Shown here: positions 1 to 11,762 of the stretch, one piece after another
How positions within the stretch are numbered: the first letter of the stretch is position 1
Layout: each line of letters begins with the position of its first letter
NCBI GenBank assembly: GCA_016946835.1
Contig: JACVTC010000083.1
Coordinates: 802,001 to 866,000 of the forward strand
Reading direction: 5' to 3'
DNA from: Neocallimastix lanati (nom. inval.)
Lineage: Eukaryota; Neocallimastigomycota; Neocallimastigomycetes; Neocallimastigales; Neocallimastigaceae
DNA length: 64,000 nt
Notes under the pieces: generated by a model
The model's database searches: none
Seen by the model: the letters and a program-made list of their open reading frames with translations, nothing else
What the model was told of the DNA's origin: nothing
Made by a program: the position numbers and the translations under genes

Positions 1-771
1 ATTGAACTTATTCTAATTTCATCTTTAATTTTATATTTTATTATTAATATAGATGTAACTTTCATATATATTAAAATTTCCTTCTTATTATTTAAAATAA
101 TGAAAGACTTAAAACATTTATTTATATTCTGTACATCTATGTACCTTATAATTATTTTTTTTTTAAATGAAAAATTAAATTAATATTTTTTGTTAATAAT
201 AATTTGTTCATTTCCTTATTTCAATATTTATATTTTCTTCCATTAATAATAAAATATTTAAAATAAATATTTAAATACATATATTTAATTATATATACGA
301 TATGATTAAAAATCTTTTCTTTATTATTTGTTATTAATATCAAGTTATTTATTTAAATTATTTATTATGAATAAATTAGTTCTAATTAATTAATTATTTA
401 TTTATCTATTTATCTATTTATTTATTTATTTTTATTTATTTTATATTATATATTATTTTATAAGAAAATATCTTATTTTTAAATGTTTAAGCAATAAAAT
501 ATTTATATAATTATTCATTTTATAAATAGTTATTTATTATAAATAAATTATTTATTTTTTTTTTTATTGTTACGTAGTTTATAAGAAAATATATTATTTT
601 TTAATATATCAATAAATAAATTATTCTTTTATTATTTTTTTATTTATATTAAATTTTGTTTTTTAATTTTAATTATTTATTATTTAAGAAAATATATTAT
701 TTATTTAATTATTTATTATTTATATTTATAATTTATATAAAATTATTTAAATATTAATTATTTATTCTGAA
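1..771. other. AT-rich spacer, no gene seen
   Basis: Almost pure A+T sequence with short TTTA/AAAT runs. No open frame with protein-like composition, no splice-delimited exon and no RNA gene was recognised on either strand. Confidence 0.7.
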
Positions 772-1030
772 GGGAAGTTACATTTCCCCAAATTGCATTT
801 CCCCGGGTTGCATTTAGCCAAGTGGCGTAGTATTAAAATGTTGCATTTCGCTAAGTGGAATATTGATATAAATACATGAATAAATAAATAAATAAATATT
901 AATTCAAAATATTTTTTTATAAACTTGTTTTTATACAATAATATTTAATTATATTTATTGATTTAGTTACTTATTTATTTATTTATTTATTTATTTAATA
1001 ATTTTCAATTTGGCGAAATGACCTACTCCC
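772..1030. mobile_element. Small inverted-repeat element, family M2, copy a
   Basis: About 259 bp, non-coding. The left end GGGAAGTTACATTTCCCC and the reverse complement of the right end (GGGAGTAGGTCATTTCGCC) form imperfect terminal inverted repeats. The interior carries the same AATAAAT-rich core as the copy at 4,022-4,372. The heptamer TTCTGAA lies immediately outside both ends, and a second TTCTGAA follows at 1,040-1,046, so the target duplication could be 7 bp, or 9 bp (TATTCTGAA) if the right end is placed at 1,037. No transposase is present, so this is best called a MITE-like non-autonomous DNA element. The superfamily is an inference. Confidence 0.6.
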
Positions 1031-1161
1031 TTCTGAATATTCTGAATAGGAATGTTGCATTTTGGAACATGGCTTTATATGAAATATGGCATATTTAGAT
1101 ACACTTTTTATGTAAAAGTGGCTTAAATTATATTAAATAAATAAAAATAAATTAAGGTGAT

Positions 1162-1416
1162 AACGTATTTTGAAATGTGGCGTATTTTTGAATAATTAAA
1201 TAAATAATATTCAATTGTAAAAATAATTTTTTATTATTTTTTTTTAATAGAATATATTATTATTTCTTTTGAAATAGTTATTTAATAATATTTAATTGTA
1301 AAAATATATATTTAATTATTTAATTATTTATATTTTTATATATGATTTCATGAAATATCATAAAAATGTATGAATTTATTTTAAAAATTTTATAATCCAC
1401 CAGGCGAAATGCACAA
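1162..1416. mobile_element. Small inverted-repeat element, family M1, copy a (degenerate)
   Basis: The interior (a TAGAATATATTATTATTTC-type block followed by ATATCATAAAAATGTATG) matches the copies at 2,233-2,561 and, in reverse, 22,432-22,674. The ends are decayed versions of the family inverted repeat: left AATGTGGC, right GGCGAAATGCACAA. No coding capacity. Confidence 0.5.
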
Positions 1417-2073
1417 TTACAAAATGCATCATATTCATATTTAATAATACAATATTTTATAACATTTGATTTTAAAATTTTAATATTTTTTGTTAAAATA
1501 ATAATAAAATATTATTTAAAATAAAGTAATTTATAATATTTAGTATTAAAGATATATTCTAATATTTAATTTTGAAGATATATTTTTTATTTATCATAAT
1601 TTGTTCTTTTCCTCTTTTTATTTCACCAATTTTAAATTTTAAATTTTTTTTTTTTTCCATTTTTTAATAGCTAAAAGTAAAATATATTCAATTTTTTATC
1701 ATTAATTTTATATAGTGTTTATTTATCATAATTTTTTTTAAAATATAAAAGTATGAAAATATAATAAAATTATTATATTTATTAATTTGAAAAATAACAT
1801 AAATAATTGATATTATTGATGTTATTTGATATTTGATATTAAGTTTTTTTTTTATTATTTTTAATTTATTATCATATAAACCTTAACACTATTGTATAAT
1901 ATAAGAATTATGTAAAGATAAATTATGGTTAGGTGAATTTAAATTAAAAAATTGTCAGAATGAACGTGCTTTATATCAATTATGGCATACTTTAATAAAT
2001 CGTTGATGTAAGGGTGGACTAAATTATTTTTGATAAATAAATAATAATATAAAATTTAAACTAATTTTTTAAC

Positions 2074-2104
<31 letters not shown>

Positions 2105-2232
2105 AACACGTTTATATTTATTTCTATTTTTATTTATTTACAATCATACAAAAAAGAAAAAGTGTGGTAAATTAAATTACTTATCAAAATTAAATTAAAA
2201 GCCACATTTCGAAATGCAACGTTTCCAAAATA
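1417..2232. other. Spacer with scattered GCATTTCG/GTGGC fragments
   Basis: AT-rich DNA with fragments of the M1/M2 termini, for example AAGCCACATTTCGAAATGCAACG at the right edge and TTATGGCATA near 1,980, plus a poly-A tract near 2,074-2,101. It looks like overlapping debris of the same element families. No gene seen. Confidence 0.45.
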
Positions 2233-2561
2233 GATCGTGCATTTCGCAATGTGGCATATTTTTGTATGTGGCTTTTTTAATAATCAAATAAATAATAATT
2301 AAATAAATAATAAATATTCTTTTTTTATAAATATAATTTATTAATATTCAATTATAAAAATAATTTTTTATATTTCTTTTTTAATAGAATATATTATTAT
2401 TTCTTTTGAAATAGTTATTTAATAATATTTAATTGAAAAAATATATTATTATTTCTTTTAAAATAATAATTATTTATATTTGTTTATGAATGTATAGAAT
2501 ATCATAAAAATGTATGGCTTTATTTAAAAATATATACGCCACATTGCGAAATGCACGACCC
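2233..2561. mobile_element. Small inverted-repeat element, family M1, copy b (best preserved)
   Basis: About 329 bp. Its 21-bp terminal inverted repeats (2,235-2,255 and 2,538-2,558) are perfect and contain the core GTGCATTTCGCAATGTGG. The flanks give a 9-bp target duplication with one mismatch: TCCAAAATA at 2,224-2,232 and CCCAAAATA at 2,562-2,570. The interior is AT-rich and non-coding. Long perfect inverted repeats, small size and a 9-bp duplication are typical of Mutator-derived MITEs (established for that superfamily); the assignment here is an inference. Confidence 0.7.
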
Positions 2562-3178
2562 CCCAAAATATATTAATAAACATAATTATATAACTCAAAT
2601 CCTTGACTTATAATAAAAATGAATTAATAAATAAATAAATAAATAAATGAACATTCATATAAATGTGTTAAATTTCAAAAGTTATGCTTCGAAATGTGAA
2701 TTTTATATTAATGTAATCTAACACTATAAAATTTTTTGTATAAATATAATCAGGTTTAGAAATAAATAAATGTGTTATTATTTTAAATATGTATTTTTAA
2801 AAAATAATATTTTTTTAATAATTTTATAATTAAAAAGACTGAATAATTTATAATTAATATTAATTTATTATATATAAAAATATTTTCTTAAAACTTTTTT
2901 TAAAAAATAAAAAACTTTATACTAATTTTTTAAGAATGAATATGTTTCATTTCGTAATGTTGTTTATAAATAAAAATTTAATTCATCATTAAATGCCCAC
3001 GTTTTTAATTTTTTTTAAAAATTGTAAAGAAATAAATAAATAAAACTAGAAATAATTATAAATGTGTTAATTTTTAAATTTTAAATATCAAAATAAATAA
3101 AGTGATTATGAGAAATATTTTTTTTTTTAAAAGTAAAACATTTATAGTTCATACTCCTTTTTTTAAAAATTTATAAAT

Positions 3179-3216
3179 TAATAATAATAATAATAATAAT
3201 AATAATTAATAATAAT

Positions 3217-3306
<90 letters not shown>
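3179..3306. repeat. (AAT)n microsatellite
   Basis: About 125 bp of nearly uninterrupted AAT/ATA triplets with a few AATTAAT interruptions. Confidence 0.95.
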
Positions 3307-3308
<2 letters not shown>

Positions 3309-4021
3309 TTAATAACAATAAAATATTTTGACAAAAAAACATAAATAAATATTTATTTTTTACTAAAATTTTGTTTTGTTTTTTTATAAAAAACCTTAAT
3401 TTTTTTTTAATAATACATTATTTAATATTTTTATATTCAGAAAATAACGTTTGGTGAAACATATATATTTTATTATATTAATTACATGATTTTTAAAACT
3501 ATATTATTTATATCATTAACTATAAACTATATATTATTATAATATATCCTATCTATTTATAATTTACTGTTTCATATTTAAAATTACAATAAAAATAAAA
3601 GTATTGTATAAAGTGTGTTAGAAATAAAGTTCAATATTATGTTTTATTTCTATAATATTATTCCTATAATATTTATTTTTTTTTTTTGTAAAATTATTTT
3701 ATATAATATTTTATTGTATAATGTAATAATGTATTAAAATGTATTACAAAAATTTTCTAATATGTTCATGTAATGAAATTATATATCATAATTATAAATT
3801 ACGTAGAATGAATGTATAATAAAATTAAATAAAAAAAGTAAAATCAAAATTTCATCTCAATTTCATAATAAAGTGTAAAAAAGTGTTAATTAAAATTTAA
3901 ACTAATAATATTAATATACTAACAGATTTTACTTTTAATAAAAATTTTACTACATTTAAATTAATAAAAATTAATAAATTAATATATTAAAATGAGGGTT
4001 AATTTTGAAAATGTTTTAATT

Positions 4022-4372
4022 GGGAGAGTTGCATTTCCCCAAATTGCATTTCGCCAGGTTACATTTCGCCAAGTGGCGTAGTATTAAAATGTTGCAATTC
4101 CCCAAGTTGCATTTCCCCAAGTTGCTTTTCGCCAGGTTGCATTTCGACAAGTAGAGTATTGATATAAATAAATGAATAAATAAATAAATATTAATTCAAA
4201 ATATATTTTTTTTAAAATTGTTTTTATGCAATATTAATAATATTTAATTTTATTTATTGATTTATTTGTTTATTTAATAATTTTCAATTTGGCGAAATGC
4301 CACATTTTTTTAATACGCCACATGCTTTCAAAAAAATTGGCGAAATGCAATCTGGCGAAATGCCCCACACCC
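4022..4372. mobile_element. Small inverted-repeat element, family M2, copy b, with 9-bp target duplication
   Basis: This 351-bp insertion is bounded by a perfect 9-bp direct repeat, GTTTTAATT, at 4,013-4,021 and 4,373-4,381. Its termini are inverted repeats of about 34 bp (roughly 28 of 34 positions match) and both begin GGG. The termini are themselves tandem copies of a 14-17-bp module of the form TTGCATTTCGCCAAG; the left arm holds about seven module copies (4,029-4,155) and the right arm two to three (4,290-4,365). There is no open frame. A 9-bp duplication is typical of Mutator-like transposons, so I infer a MULE-type MITE whose modules could be transposase-binding sites. Confidence 0.75.
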
Positions 4373-4496
4373 GTTTTAATTTTTTTTTTTTTTTTTCAAA
4401 TTTGTCCAATTAGAACATAATTTTAAAATAGTAAATAGTAATGTGAAATAGAAGTAATATTCAAAATAAAGAATATAAATAAATTCAGAAAAAAGT

Positions 4497-4840
4497 TCAT
4501 ATGCAACAAATCTCACTTCCAGATTATAAGATCTATTTAAAGGGAATTCTTATTTCGGATTATGGTTTGAATTGATTATCTGATAGAAATTATTGTTCTC
4601 TCCTTCAGAGGCATTAGCCCTGCTTAGTCTGCCTTACTACATGTTAAGTGTTGACGCTCCTATTAAGTTATCTTAATGTTTTGAAGGTTCTTATGTGATA
4701 AACGTAAAAATACAACTTTTTTTTTTTTTTTTTTTTTTATTGGGTTTCAATGCGTTAAAGTAAAGCAAAAACCCTATCAAAGAGTTAAAAAGGGAACAAT
4801 TGATCAATTTGTCATTCAAAACATGAAACATAAATCAATA
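4497..4840. other. GC-richer island split by poly-T, possible retroposed RNA
   Basis: 4,497-4,700 (containing GCATTAGCCCTGCTTAGTCTG) and 4,740-4,840 are clearly richer in GC than their surroundings and lack long open frames. A poly-T tract at 4,718-4,738 lies between them. If the right part is read on the minus strand it ends in a poly-A tail, as a retroposed RNA would. No known RNA was recognised. Confidence 0.35.
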
Positions 4841-5087
4841 TTAAATAAATAATATACTATAATATACTACATAGAAAATTAAAATAAAAATCTTTTAAAA
4901 GTTTTTTACATTAATTTTTATTTATTTATTTTTAAATAATTAAAAATTTTAATTAAAAATTTTTTTTTTTATTAAATTTTTTTTATATTTTTTATATTTA
5001 TTTTTTCTTTACTTAAATATATTTGTTAAAATCAATAATAAAAATATATTATATTTTATTTTTATATTTAGTTTATTAATTTATTAC

Positions 5088-5147
<60 letters not shown>
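5088..5147. repeat. Poly-T tract
   Basis: About 57 consecutive T residues. Apparent Lys-rich translation of the complement is an artefact of the homopolymer. Confidence 0.95.
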
Positions 5148-5149
<2 letters not shown>

Positions 5150-5764
5150 TATTATTTATTTTATTATTTGATTTTAAAACATTTTCTATTATAATAATAA
5201 TAGAATTGATAGTTATTTGATAATAAAGAGAAAAAAAGAATAGTTTTAAATTTTTAATATTACTTTTCAATTTCTTTTTGTATTTAATTTATGAAAATTT
5301 GTTTCTTTTTAATTTGTTTCGATTATAATTATATATATATTTTTTTAATTGAATTTTTATACAATATGTATAAGTATCATTTTTTTTCACTATTTTTCAC
5401 TTTTTTTTTTTTTTTTTATAACTTATCTTGCTTTCATAATTATTAATTTACTACTGTTATTATTATTATTAATATTTTTTTAATTAATAATAATAATAAA
5501 AAAAAAAGAGAAAATAATAATAAAAACTATATCAATTATTTTTTGTCATAAAAATGAGTATAAATTAATAAACGTTTTTATTTGATTTTAGATAAGTATA
5601 TTTATTTTAATTGTATATCTGATTTGTATTAACTTAAAAATGATAAAAAAAAATGGTATAAGATATATTATAGGTATCTTTATTCATTTATTTTATTTTT
5701 ATTTTTAATTTTCTTTTTTTTTTTTTATTTTTTTTTTATATTTATTCGTATTTTTTGTTTTGCT

Positions 5765-5859
5765 CATTTTTTAATTTTACTTCAATTTCTTCTTTTGTTT
5801 TGTTTATTTCTTAATTTTCCTTCAATTTTTTCTTTTGTTTTGTTTATTTAAATTTTACT

Positions 5860-5916
<57 letters not shown>

Positions 5917-5970
5917 TTTAATTTTACTTCAATTTCTTCTTTTGTTTTTTTTATTTCGTTTTTTTTTTTT
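5765..5970. repeat. Imperfect minisatellite of T-rich units with a long poly-T
   Basis: Four or more copies of a roughly 45-bp unit containing ACTTCAATTTCTTCTTTTG and TTTTGTTTATTTC, interrupted by about 50 T residues at 5,864-5,914. Confidence 0.7.
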
Positions 5971-6700
5971 TTTTTTATATATATATTATTTTATTAAATT
6001 TGAATAAAGATATTAGAAATAGAAAAAAGGCTAAATGAATTTTTTATCAATTTCATTATTAGATGCTTAATTTTAATATATTGTAATTCTTTATATTCCA
6101 TTTATATTAGATATATTCAAATATCTTATTTGAAATTGATCTTTGTAAATCGATTTTAATCCAAACAACTATTAATTATTATGTCTCCAACAACTCTAAT
6201 TATTTTTTATTCATTCTTCAAAATTATGGTATTTTCATCATTTTCACTGTTTATATTGAATATATATTTTAATTATATTCATACAAATATAATTATAATT
6301 TTGATTATTTCGAATATATTATTCTGATATTAAAAAATATAATTATAATAATAATAATAATAATATTAATAATAATTAAATTAAAATATTAATTACAAAT
6401 TCAAAAATTATTAACTGAAATCTTTAAAAATAAATACTAATTTTTTACGGTTACTACTACATCTTATTATTTATACTTATATATATAAAAATATATAATA
6501 TAAATATAAATATTATTTCTATAATTATTTTAATTTTAGATAAAAACGTACTTTAAAACCTATTCTAATAATTTCCTTAAAACATTATTATATATATATA
6601 GATTAATCTATTCATTATTTTAATTTTATGTTTAAATAGATTAATCTATTCATTATTTTTTTTAATTTTTTTTTTTTTTTTTTTTTTTTTGATTTTATTT

Positions 6701-8620
6701 TTAGTTATTAGAATGATTATTTGGTAATTCATCATAACTCATAATATAATTTGAATTATTTGTTGTAGTTGTTGTAGTAATTTCAGTATTAAAATTATTA
6801 TTACTTAATTTATTGTATTTATCATTATTTTGTAACGGATTATATAATATTTTATTAGTATTGTAATTAAGGGTAGAATTTTCATTAGTATTTATTAAAT
6901 TTATATTATCAAGATTATTTTTATTATTTTCTTGGAAAGATTTTTCAAAGACATCCATCATTTTCTTTAACATATCATTACCTTCAGTTGCCAAGGTCAT
7001 TATTTTTAATGATTCTTCCTTTGTTGCGTTAATATTATTTAATGAATCATTATCTTTTGATATTTTCATTGCATCAGTTTCGTCAGTTATATATGATGAT
7101 GTTGGAGAAGAGATAACACTATTATCAGTATCCATTATTTTATCATTAATATTTGTACTGGTAGTGGAAGTGGTTTCTGTAGTAATAGACTCTGGCGCTT
7201 TAACTTTTTGAGTTAATTTAGATAAACGGGAAGGTAAAGAAAGGATGAAACGACGTATTATAAGTCTTGATTCACCTGGTAAATATTTACTAGCACCTTT
7301 TATAATAATTTCTACAGTTTTTCTAATAGTAAATACAATGTCTCTTTTTATTTTCATTAAAGATTCTCTATGAAAATTAGTTATTTGATTTGAACCTAAT
7401 TGAGATGGTGGTAATAAATTATTATTGGTATGTTCATTGTTATTTGTACTATCTTGTTGATTAACTATATTGTATTTACTTTTAGCTGATGAACTTTCAG
7501 TATCATTATTCTCGTTACTACTTCCATCAGTTGCGTTTCTATGATTTTGAATATTATTATAATACATATGGAAACTTTCATTAGCAATATTTCTTAATAA
7601 ATTAATTTCTTGATCTAAATGTGTAATAGCATATTTCAACCATTGTAGGCAACATTTTATGCCATGGTTAATATCATCTTGATTTAATACAGCGTCTGAC
7701 ATTAAAGGTGATTGCTGACTGCTAGTAGAAGGTGTGCTATTACGATTAATATGACCAAATATATTTTGCTGTGAATAGCTAGAACTGGAATTAGAATTAG
7801 AGTTGATGTTTGAACTAGCATTTGAAGAATTAGTATCTTGTTGATTTTGATGATTGTGAGTGAAGAGTGTATCTGAAACACCTCTTACTACATTTCTAAT
7901 TCCATTTTGAATGCGATTACGACGTAAAATTGCTGTAGAAATTGGGTGATTTGGTGGTGGTTGTGGAGTGACCGGTGCTAAAAGACGATGACGACTAGAT
8001 CCAACAGTAGTAGTATATGGATAATGATTATTACCTGGACTACTGGATCCATTACCAATCGATAAAACTGATTTTCTAGCTCTTGGACTATTACGAATAT
8101 GTTTTCTTTGTCTTAAAGCTGCAGTTGCTGCCGCTATACCTGACAGAGAATCCAATTTAGTTAGGAAACTAGAGGGAGGTGTTGATGGAGTAGAGGTTGG
8201 TGAATTAATAGTTAATGATTTCATATTAGGTATTTCTTCATTTGTTACAGCATTTGAAGAATCTAAAGTTGATGTAGAATATGATTCTGAGTTTTTGGAT
8301 TCATATGGAAACATTGTATGACTTGCTGAAGCTATATATATAAAATTTAAAATTATTAATTTTTTAATTTATTACATAACTTAAATATTCAAAATTCCAT
8401 TATAAACAATAAATTTAAATAGTTAAAGCTACTTACAATTATTAACATCCTTCATTTCAACATCATTGCCTATATGTATATCAAATAATATAAAAGATAT
8501 TAAAGTTTTTATATTAATTTAATAATTTTTAAAAATATTAAAATATTAGATATTATATAATTGTATTTTTTATAGAAAATTCTTACTTTCATTATTACAT
8601 AATAACGTATTAATATCCAT
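6701..8620 (-). CDS. OPI1: OPI1-family transcriptional repressor of phospholipid synthesis genes
   Basis: Three exons: 8620-8587, 8469-8437 and 8331-6701, giving about 565 residues. Both introns have GTAAGA/GTAAGT donors and AG acceptors, and the junction codons keep the frame. I chose the ATG at 8620 because the first exon splices in frame; the long last exon alone could begin at 8314. Conserved features: a CLQWLKYAITHLDQEI block near residue 245, KRDIVFTIRK followed by LPGESRLIIRRFILSLPSRL near 350-385, and EGNDMLKKMMDVFEKSF near 470. These match the Opi1 domain, whose hallmark is a LPExxRxxVRxFILxLPxRW-type stretch. The rest is Ser/Asn-rich low complexity. In yeast, Opi1 shuttles between ER membrane and nucleus and represses inositol-responsive genes; that role here is inferred from family membership. 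I did not see the FFAT motif known from the yeast protein. Confidence 0.85.
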
Positions 8621-9588
8621 CTTTTTCTATTCATAAACTTTGCAAAAATAATATATATTCGGATTTTATTAATTATTTAATTTTAAAATTTTTATTTTTT
8701 AAATATTGATTATATTGTTATTGTATATAATTGATAAATTATTAATAATATAATATTTATTCAGATTTTGTTTATTATTTAATTATAATTTTTTATTTCT
8801 TTATTTAATAATGGCTATTGTATATAAAATTTTAATTTACATAAAATTGATGAATTATTAATAATATATATATATATTTTTTTTAATATATATTTATTTT
8901 TAAAGGTTTATCTTGCTTTATTTAAATAAAATTTCCGATTTATAGTCAATAATGTTATTTAAATAAATATATATATTTAAGAGAAATTAAAGGAGAAAAA
9001 AATAAAAAAAATAAATAAAAAAAAAAAAATTAGTAAAACTGATTTATTGTATTAAATAAAATTAATAAAACTATTTTTTTTTTTTTTTATTAATATTTAT
9101 TAATATAATTTAATATTTTATTTATTAATTATTTTTTATTAATAAAGTTTTGAATTTTATAATTTTATATGTACGTTTCTAGTATTTAATAATAATAATA
9201 ATAAAAAATATATATTTTATTATTAATTAAGTTTTGAATTTTATAATTTTATAATATGTACGTTTCTAATATTTAATAATAATAATAATAATAAAAATTC
9301 TTTGATACTGAATTGAGATTTTTAATTTTAACTATAATAGCAATAAGAGTGAACAGATATAATATAAAATATTCAATTATTTTATATGTTTTTACTTTTT
9401 AATTTTAAAAACTATATATATATATATTACGAGTATTATATATAAATGATATTTTATTTTACATAAAAATTTTATATAAAACAAAATGAAAACTGAATAT
9501 TTTTACAATATATCTTCTTTCATATTTCTTTCATATTTTATATATTACATATATTACTTAAATATTTTTTATTTTGTTTTTATTCATT

Positions 9589-9655
<67 letters not shown>

Positions 9656-10652
9656 TATTATTATTATTATTTTTTTATTTTGAAAATGATATACATATTG
9701 ATAAAAATTTCTTTAGTTTTTTTTATGTTTGAATGTTGGGTAAAAATATTTTAAAAAATGTGTATATTGTATTGAATATAATATATACTTATATTACTTT
9801 AGAATATTAATATTAATAAAATAAATAACTTTTTATATACCTTTTCTTTATATTTTATTTACAAAAAAAAAAATAATAATAAAAAAAAAGGACATTAATC
9901 TTTACTTAGTTAAGTTTTTATAAAATAAATTTAAAAGAAAAAAATTTTTTTTTCTTTAGTACTTTTTTCTATTATATTATTTCTTTTTTAATTACTATTT
10001 AATATTTAATATTTAATATATATATATATTTTCAATATTATTTATTTATTTATTTATTATTTTTAATATTTATTAATTTATTATATAATTATTTTTTATT
10101 TATAATTTATTTATATATTTAGTTATTATTTATTTAATAATAATTAATAATTAATTAATAATTTTTCCTTTAATTAGTAAAAAATTGAAGAATAATTATA
10201 TATATTATTTTTTTTAAAATGTGAATTTTAATTTTTTTTTTTGATAATAAAATTTTTTTAATAATCTATTAAATTGATAATATATTGTAAAATATATAAT
10301 AAAAAGAATCGATACTATATTTAATTATATATTTATATTAATAATATATTATATATATTTATTAAAATATAATTAGAAATATATTAACTTTATTTATTAT
10401 AAAGTAGCTATTTAATTTTTTTTTTTAAATATTTAAAATTAATACCTTATGAAAATTATGAAAAAGAATTTTATTTTAATTACGAGTTAATAACCTATTG
10501 CACTAATAATAAAAAATGACTATATAATAATATATTATATTTACTATTTACAATATATTAAATATATTAAACATTATTATAAATAATAATCAAAATAATA
10601 TTAAAAATATTTTTAATTTTTTTTTCACAAAATAATTATACTCTTTTTTTTT

Positions 10653-10688
<36 letters not shown>

Positions 10689-10819
10689 AAAAATAAATAA
10701 AAAAATAAATAAAAAAATAAAATTTTAAACTTTTATGATATGTTAACCAAATATTTATATATTTTAATATCTTTAATTCTTACAAATATTTAATACTTTA
10801 TACATATATTATGTCTTTT
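8621..10819. other. AT-rich spacer upstream of the OPI1-like gene
   Basis: No coding exon or RNA gene seen. Contains an imperfect duplication around 9,135-9,300 (two copies of a block with AAGTTTTGAATTTTATAATTTT and TGTACGTTTCTA) and the (AAT)n array listed separately. The OPI1-like promoter must lie at its left end, but no distinctive site was visible. Confidence 0.6.
9591..9653. repeat. (AAT)n microsatellite
   Basis: About 20 uninterrupted AAT triplets. Confidence 0.95.
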
Positions 10820-11330
10820 CAGTTTTTATCTTGGTGATTAATACTCGGGAGCTAACACATATAAGGTTTTTGTATCGACCTTATACATACCTTCTTAATT
10901 TATACTCCCTACTCTGGGTTTTCACTTATAAATGAAGTTGGAAGTTCACTTGTTATAGTAAGATTTACATATTGTATTGGACTCTACTCAGGCCTTGCGT
11001 TAAGGTTCTATCTACTTAAGATGAGCAAAGAATATTATAATACATTACATGTATTAACAAATCTAATTAACTGAGAGGATCATAATAATTTGTCAGTCTT
11101 GATAAAATGTATGAAAGTCCTCTGATCTGGACCCAACTACATTTCTGCTTATGTGACTACTAAGGAATATTATCTTTGATTATAGATTAAGAAAAGAGGA
11201 TCGACGCCGAATTGTTATGACCAATTAGCAGCTATTGTGGTCGTACAATACATTATATATGATTGAAGTGACCCATATAATCAATATTATACGGCTCTAG
11301 GTTGTAAAAGAAGGGTGTCATATATATACA
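10820..11330. other. GC-richer island without long open frames
   Basis: About 500 bp with roughly twice the GC of its surroundings, containing CTCGGGAGCTAACAC near 10,845, GACTCTACTCAGGCCTTGCG near 10,980, and GAGGATCGACGCCGAATTG near 11,198. Only short open frames. It resembles the other islands in the window (4.5, 15.7, 16.7 and 51.1 kb). Candidates are a structured non-coding RNA or a decayed retroposed element; I recognise neither. Confidence 0.4.
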
Positions 11331-11589
11331 AAAGTTATAAAAAAAAATACATATGAAAATAATATTTTTATTATTAAATAATAATAATATATTAATAATA
11401 TATTGTGATAATATATATAAATTACATTTATTATACAATAATAAATATTAGTTTAAATTATAATCATATAATTATAGTATATTTTGTCAATTATATATAA
11501 ATACTATCATAATGCATTATATTAATTTTATAATTCTTAAAATTTTAATAAGTAATCAATATATTATCTGTATATATATTTTTTTCCCC

Positions 11590-11762
11590 ATGAATTCCAA
11601 ATCATAGTCAGTCACCATTTTTGAGAATTTTGAGTGAGATAGTGTTGATAGCATAAGAGTATGATACTCTTTTTAAAAAATGTTTAACGTAAAAGCATAT
11701 GTATAATGTCTGGATAATGAATAACGCGATCTTATAAAATAAAACTGAAAAAAAAAAAAAAA
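11590..11762 (+). other. Short GC-richer segment ending in poly-A
   Basis: About 155 bp, starting near CCCCATGAATTCC and ending AAACTG followed by 15 A residues. A small non-coding RNA retroposed with its poly-A tail would look like this, but there is no recognisable snRNA, snoRNA or tRNA core. Confidence 0.3.

Noticed and set aside
1-6600. CRISPR-like array suggested by repeated GCATTTCGC units
   Set aside because: Spacing is irregular, units form inverted termini of small elements, and the genome is fungal.
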